Shown here one piece after another: positions 5,324 to 6,162 of a stretch of DNA of 6,162 bases. The stretch's first letter is position 1; each line of letters begins with the position of its first letter. A model generated the notes under the pieces. That model was given only the letters and a program-made list of their open reading frames with translations. It had not been told where the DNA came from and ran no database searches. Source of the stretch: Candidatus Spyradosoma merdigallinarum (lineage in GTDB: Bacteria; Verrucomicrobiota; Verrucomicrobiia; Opitutales; UBA953); contig DVOG01000062.1 of NCBI GenBank assembly GCA_018713755.1, positions 1-6,162 of the forward strand, read 5' to 3'. A program made the translations under genes and the position numbers.

Positions 5324-6162
5324 TTGCGGTCGCGGAACGCCACCCGCGTGAAGATGTTGACGGCGAGAACGACGAGCGCGATGACGAGCGCCGCGCCCCA
5401 GCCCGCCGAATGCATGGCCTCGAACGGAGAATTGGTCGCGTATTCCGTGATCAGCACGGGCATGTTCGCCGTCGGTTCCGTGAAAAATCCGGTCGGCCAC
5501 GAGTCCGCGAACATCGCCGTGAACAGCAGCGGAGCCGTTTCTCCGGAAACGCGCGCGAGCGAAAGCAGCACGCCCGTAAGCAACCCGTTCTTCGCTGCGC
5601 GGCAGATGATGCACAGCGTCGTGCGCGCGCGGGACATGCCGAGCGCGAGCGCGCTCTCGCGAAGCGTGTCGGGCACCATCACGAGCATGTCTTCCGTCGT
5701 CCGCATGATGACCGGGAACATGATGATCGCGAGCGAAACCGCTCCCGCGAAGCCGGAGAAATTGCCCGTCGGGATGACCAAAATCGTGTAGACGAAAAGC
5801 CCGACGATGACGGAGGGCATCCCCATCATCACGTTCGCGCTGAAGCGGAGCGCTGCGGGAACCTTCCCCTTGCGTCCGAATTCCGCGAGAAAAATTCCCG
5901 CGGCGACGGCGAGCGGAACCGCAATCGCCGCGGCGCACGCCGTGATGAAAAGCGTCCCGAGCAGCGCGTTCGCGATGCCGGAATCCGGAATCCCGTAAGG
6001 TTTCGACGGATTCGACAAAAAGCCGAAATCTATCGCGGGAAGCCCGCGCGAAATCACCGTGCAGATGATCCACGCCATGCCGCCGACCGCGACGGCGACG
6101 GCGAAAATCGAAAAAAGCCCCACGGCGGCGTCGACCGCTTTCCGGAAAAACAGCGGGCGGCG
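5311..6162 (-). CDS. pstA: Phosphate ABC transporter permease PstA; 5' end outside window
   Basis: The frame stays open from the right edge to the TGA at 5313-5311 (283 residues visible). A GTG at 6123 could be mistaken for the start, but the 13 codons before it (RRPLFFRKAVDAA) look like the normal PstA N-terminus, so the true start lies just beyond the edge. E. coli PstA has 296 residues, so only a few are missing. The protein has about six membrane segments: one N-terminal (about 14-37), then a periplasmic loop (SNPSKPYGIPDSGI), then the transporter core. PstA signatures include GTLFITACAAAIAVPLAV, MGMPSVIVGLFVY, the EAA-type loop RESALALGMSRARTT and the family mark GETAPLL. The EAA loop lacks the usual terminal LP (RAAKNG instead). 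With PstC it forms the phosphate channel in the inner membrane. pstC is expected immediately to the right. Confidence 0.95.
   Translation of the reverse strand, partial: RRPLFFRKAVDAAVGLFSIFAVAVAVGGMAWIICTVISRGLPAIDFGFLSNPSKPYGIPDSGIANALLGTLFITACAAAIAVPLAVAAGIFLAEFGRKGKVPAALRFSANVMMGMPSVIVGLFVYTILVIPTGNFSGFAGAVSLAIIMFPVIMRTTEDMLVMVPDTLRESALALGMSRARTTLCIICRAAKNGLLTGVLLSLARVSGETAPLLFTAMFADSWPTGFFTEPTANMPVLITEYATNSPFEAMHSAGWGAALVIALVVLAVNIFTRVAFRDRKRSR

Larger units (their letters stand above)
234..5862. repeat. Iterated short motif GCGTTCCCGC / GCGGGAACGC (dispersed family)
   Basis: Exact 10-mers read GCGTTCCCGC on the plus strand at 259, 1251, 2189, 2593 and 3725, and GCGGGAACGC at 1059, 2911, 4064, 4452, 5297 and 5314 (first bases). 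The core GTTCCCG occurs at 234, 261, 819, 1146, 1253, 1478, 1566, 2191, 2272, 2595, 2644, 3518, 3673 and 3727. Its complement CGGGAAC occurs at 1060, 1139, 2577, 2912, 4065, 4453, 4924, 5298, 5315, 5713 and 5856. Twenty of the 25 extend to GTTCCCGC. Six lie in the gaps between genes, which make up only about 6% of the window. Counts were made by eye. The role is unknown; a DNA uptake sequence, a recombination (Chi-like) site or a protein-binding site are candidates. Confidence 0.85.

Noticed and set aside
234..5862. CRISPR array or insertion-sequence ends as an explanation for the repeated GTTCCCGC
   Set aside because: Copies are irregularly spaced, occur in both orientations, lie inside intact genes and share no longer flanking sequence. 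There is no transposase or target-site duplication.
6121..6123. GTG as the start of pstA
   Set aside because: The codons between it and the right edge continue a plausible PstA N-terminus, so the gene is more likely cut by the window edge.

Overview
The window holds the 3' half of a chromosomal phosphate-starvation locus on the minus strand, converging on the end of an unrelated ABC importer gene on the plus strand. The DNA is GC-rich (about 60% by eye). The presence of Pst, PhoU and PhoBR fits a free-living or host-associated bacterium. The periplasm-type importer parts suggest a diderm, but I cannot place the phylum from sequence alone. No rRNA, tRNA, CRISPR array, transposase or phage gene is visible.

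Layout, left to right. Bases 1-1086 (+) hold the 3' part of a fused ABC importer protein. It joins the C-terminal end of an SsuA/TauA/NMT1-type substrate-binding domain to an SsuC-type permease domain. Bases 1087-1192 hold a 22-nt perfect GC palindrome and a strong bidirectional terminator between the two convergent units. From 1193 to the right edge everything is on the minus strand. Read in the direction of transcription this is pstA (entering from the right edge, 5' end outside), pstB, phoU, phoB and phoR. All gaps are under 100 nt, so this is probably one pst(SC)AB-phoU-phoBR operon, with possible partial terminators after pstB and phoU.

How the genes work together. PstA and PstB are the membrane channel subunit and the ATPase of the high-affinity phosphate importer. 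PhoU links transporter state to the sensor kinase. PhoR phosphorylates PhoB when phosphate is scarce, and PhoB activates the Pho regulon, normally including this operon. pstS and pstC would be expected just beyond the right edge.

The most unusual signal is not a gene. A short non-palindromic word, GCGTTCCCGC and its complement GCGGGAACGC, occurs 11 times exactly in 6.2 kb. Its 7-nt core GTTCCCG/CGGGAAC occurs 25 times. Copies lie in all six genes (core level) and in four of the five gaps. In coding DNA the full 10-mer is read in all six possible frames, so a DNA-level function or process rather than protein sequence explains it. Inverted pairs sit in or beside terminator-like hairpins. The pattern resembles DNA uptake sequences or another genome-wide iterated motif.
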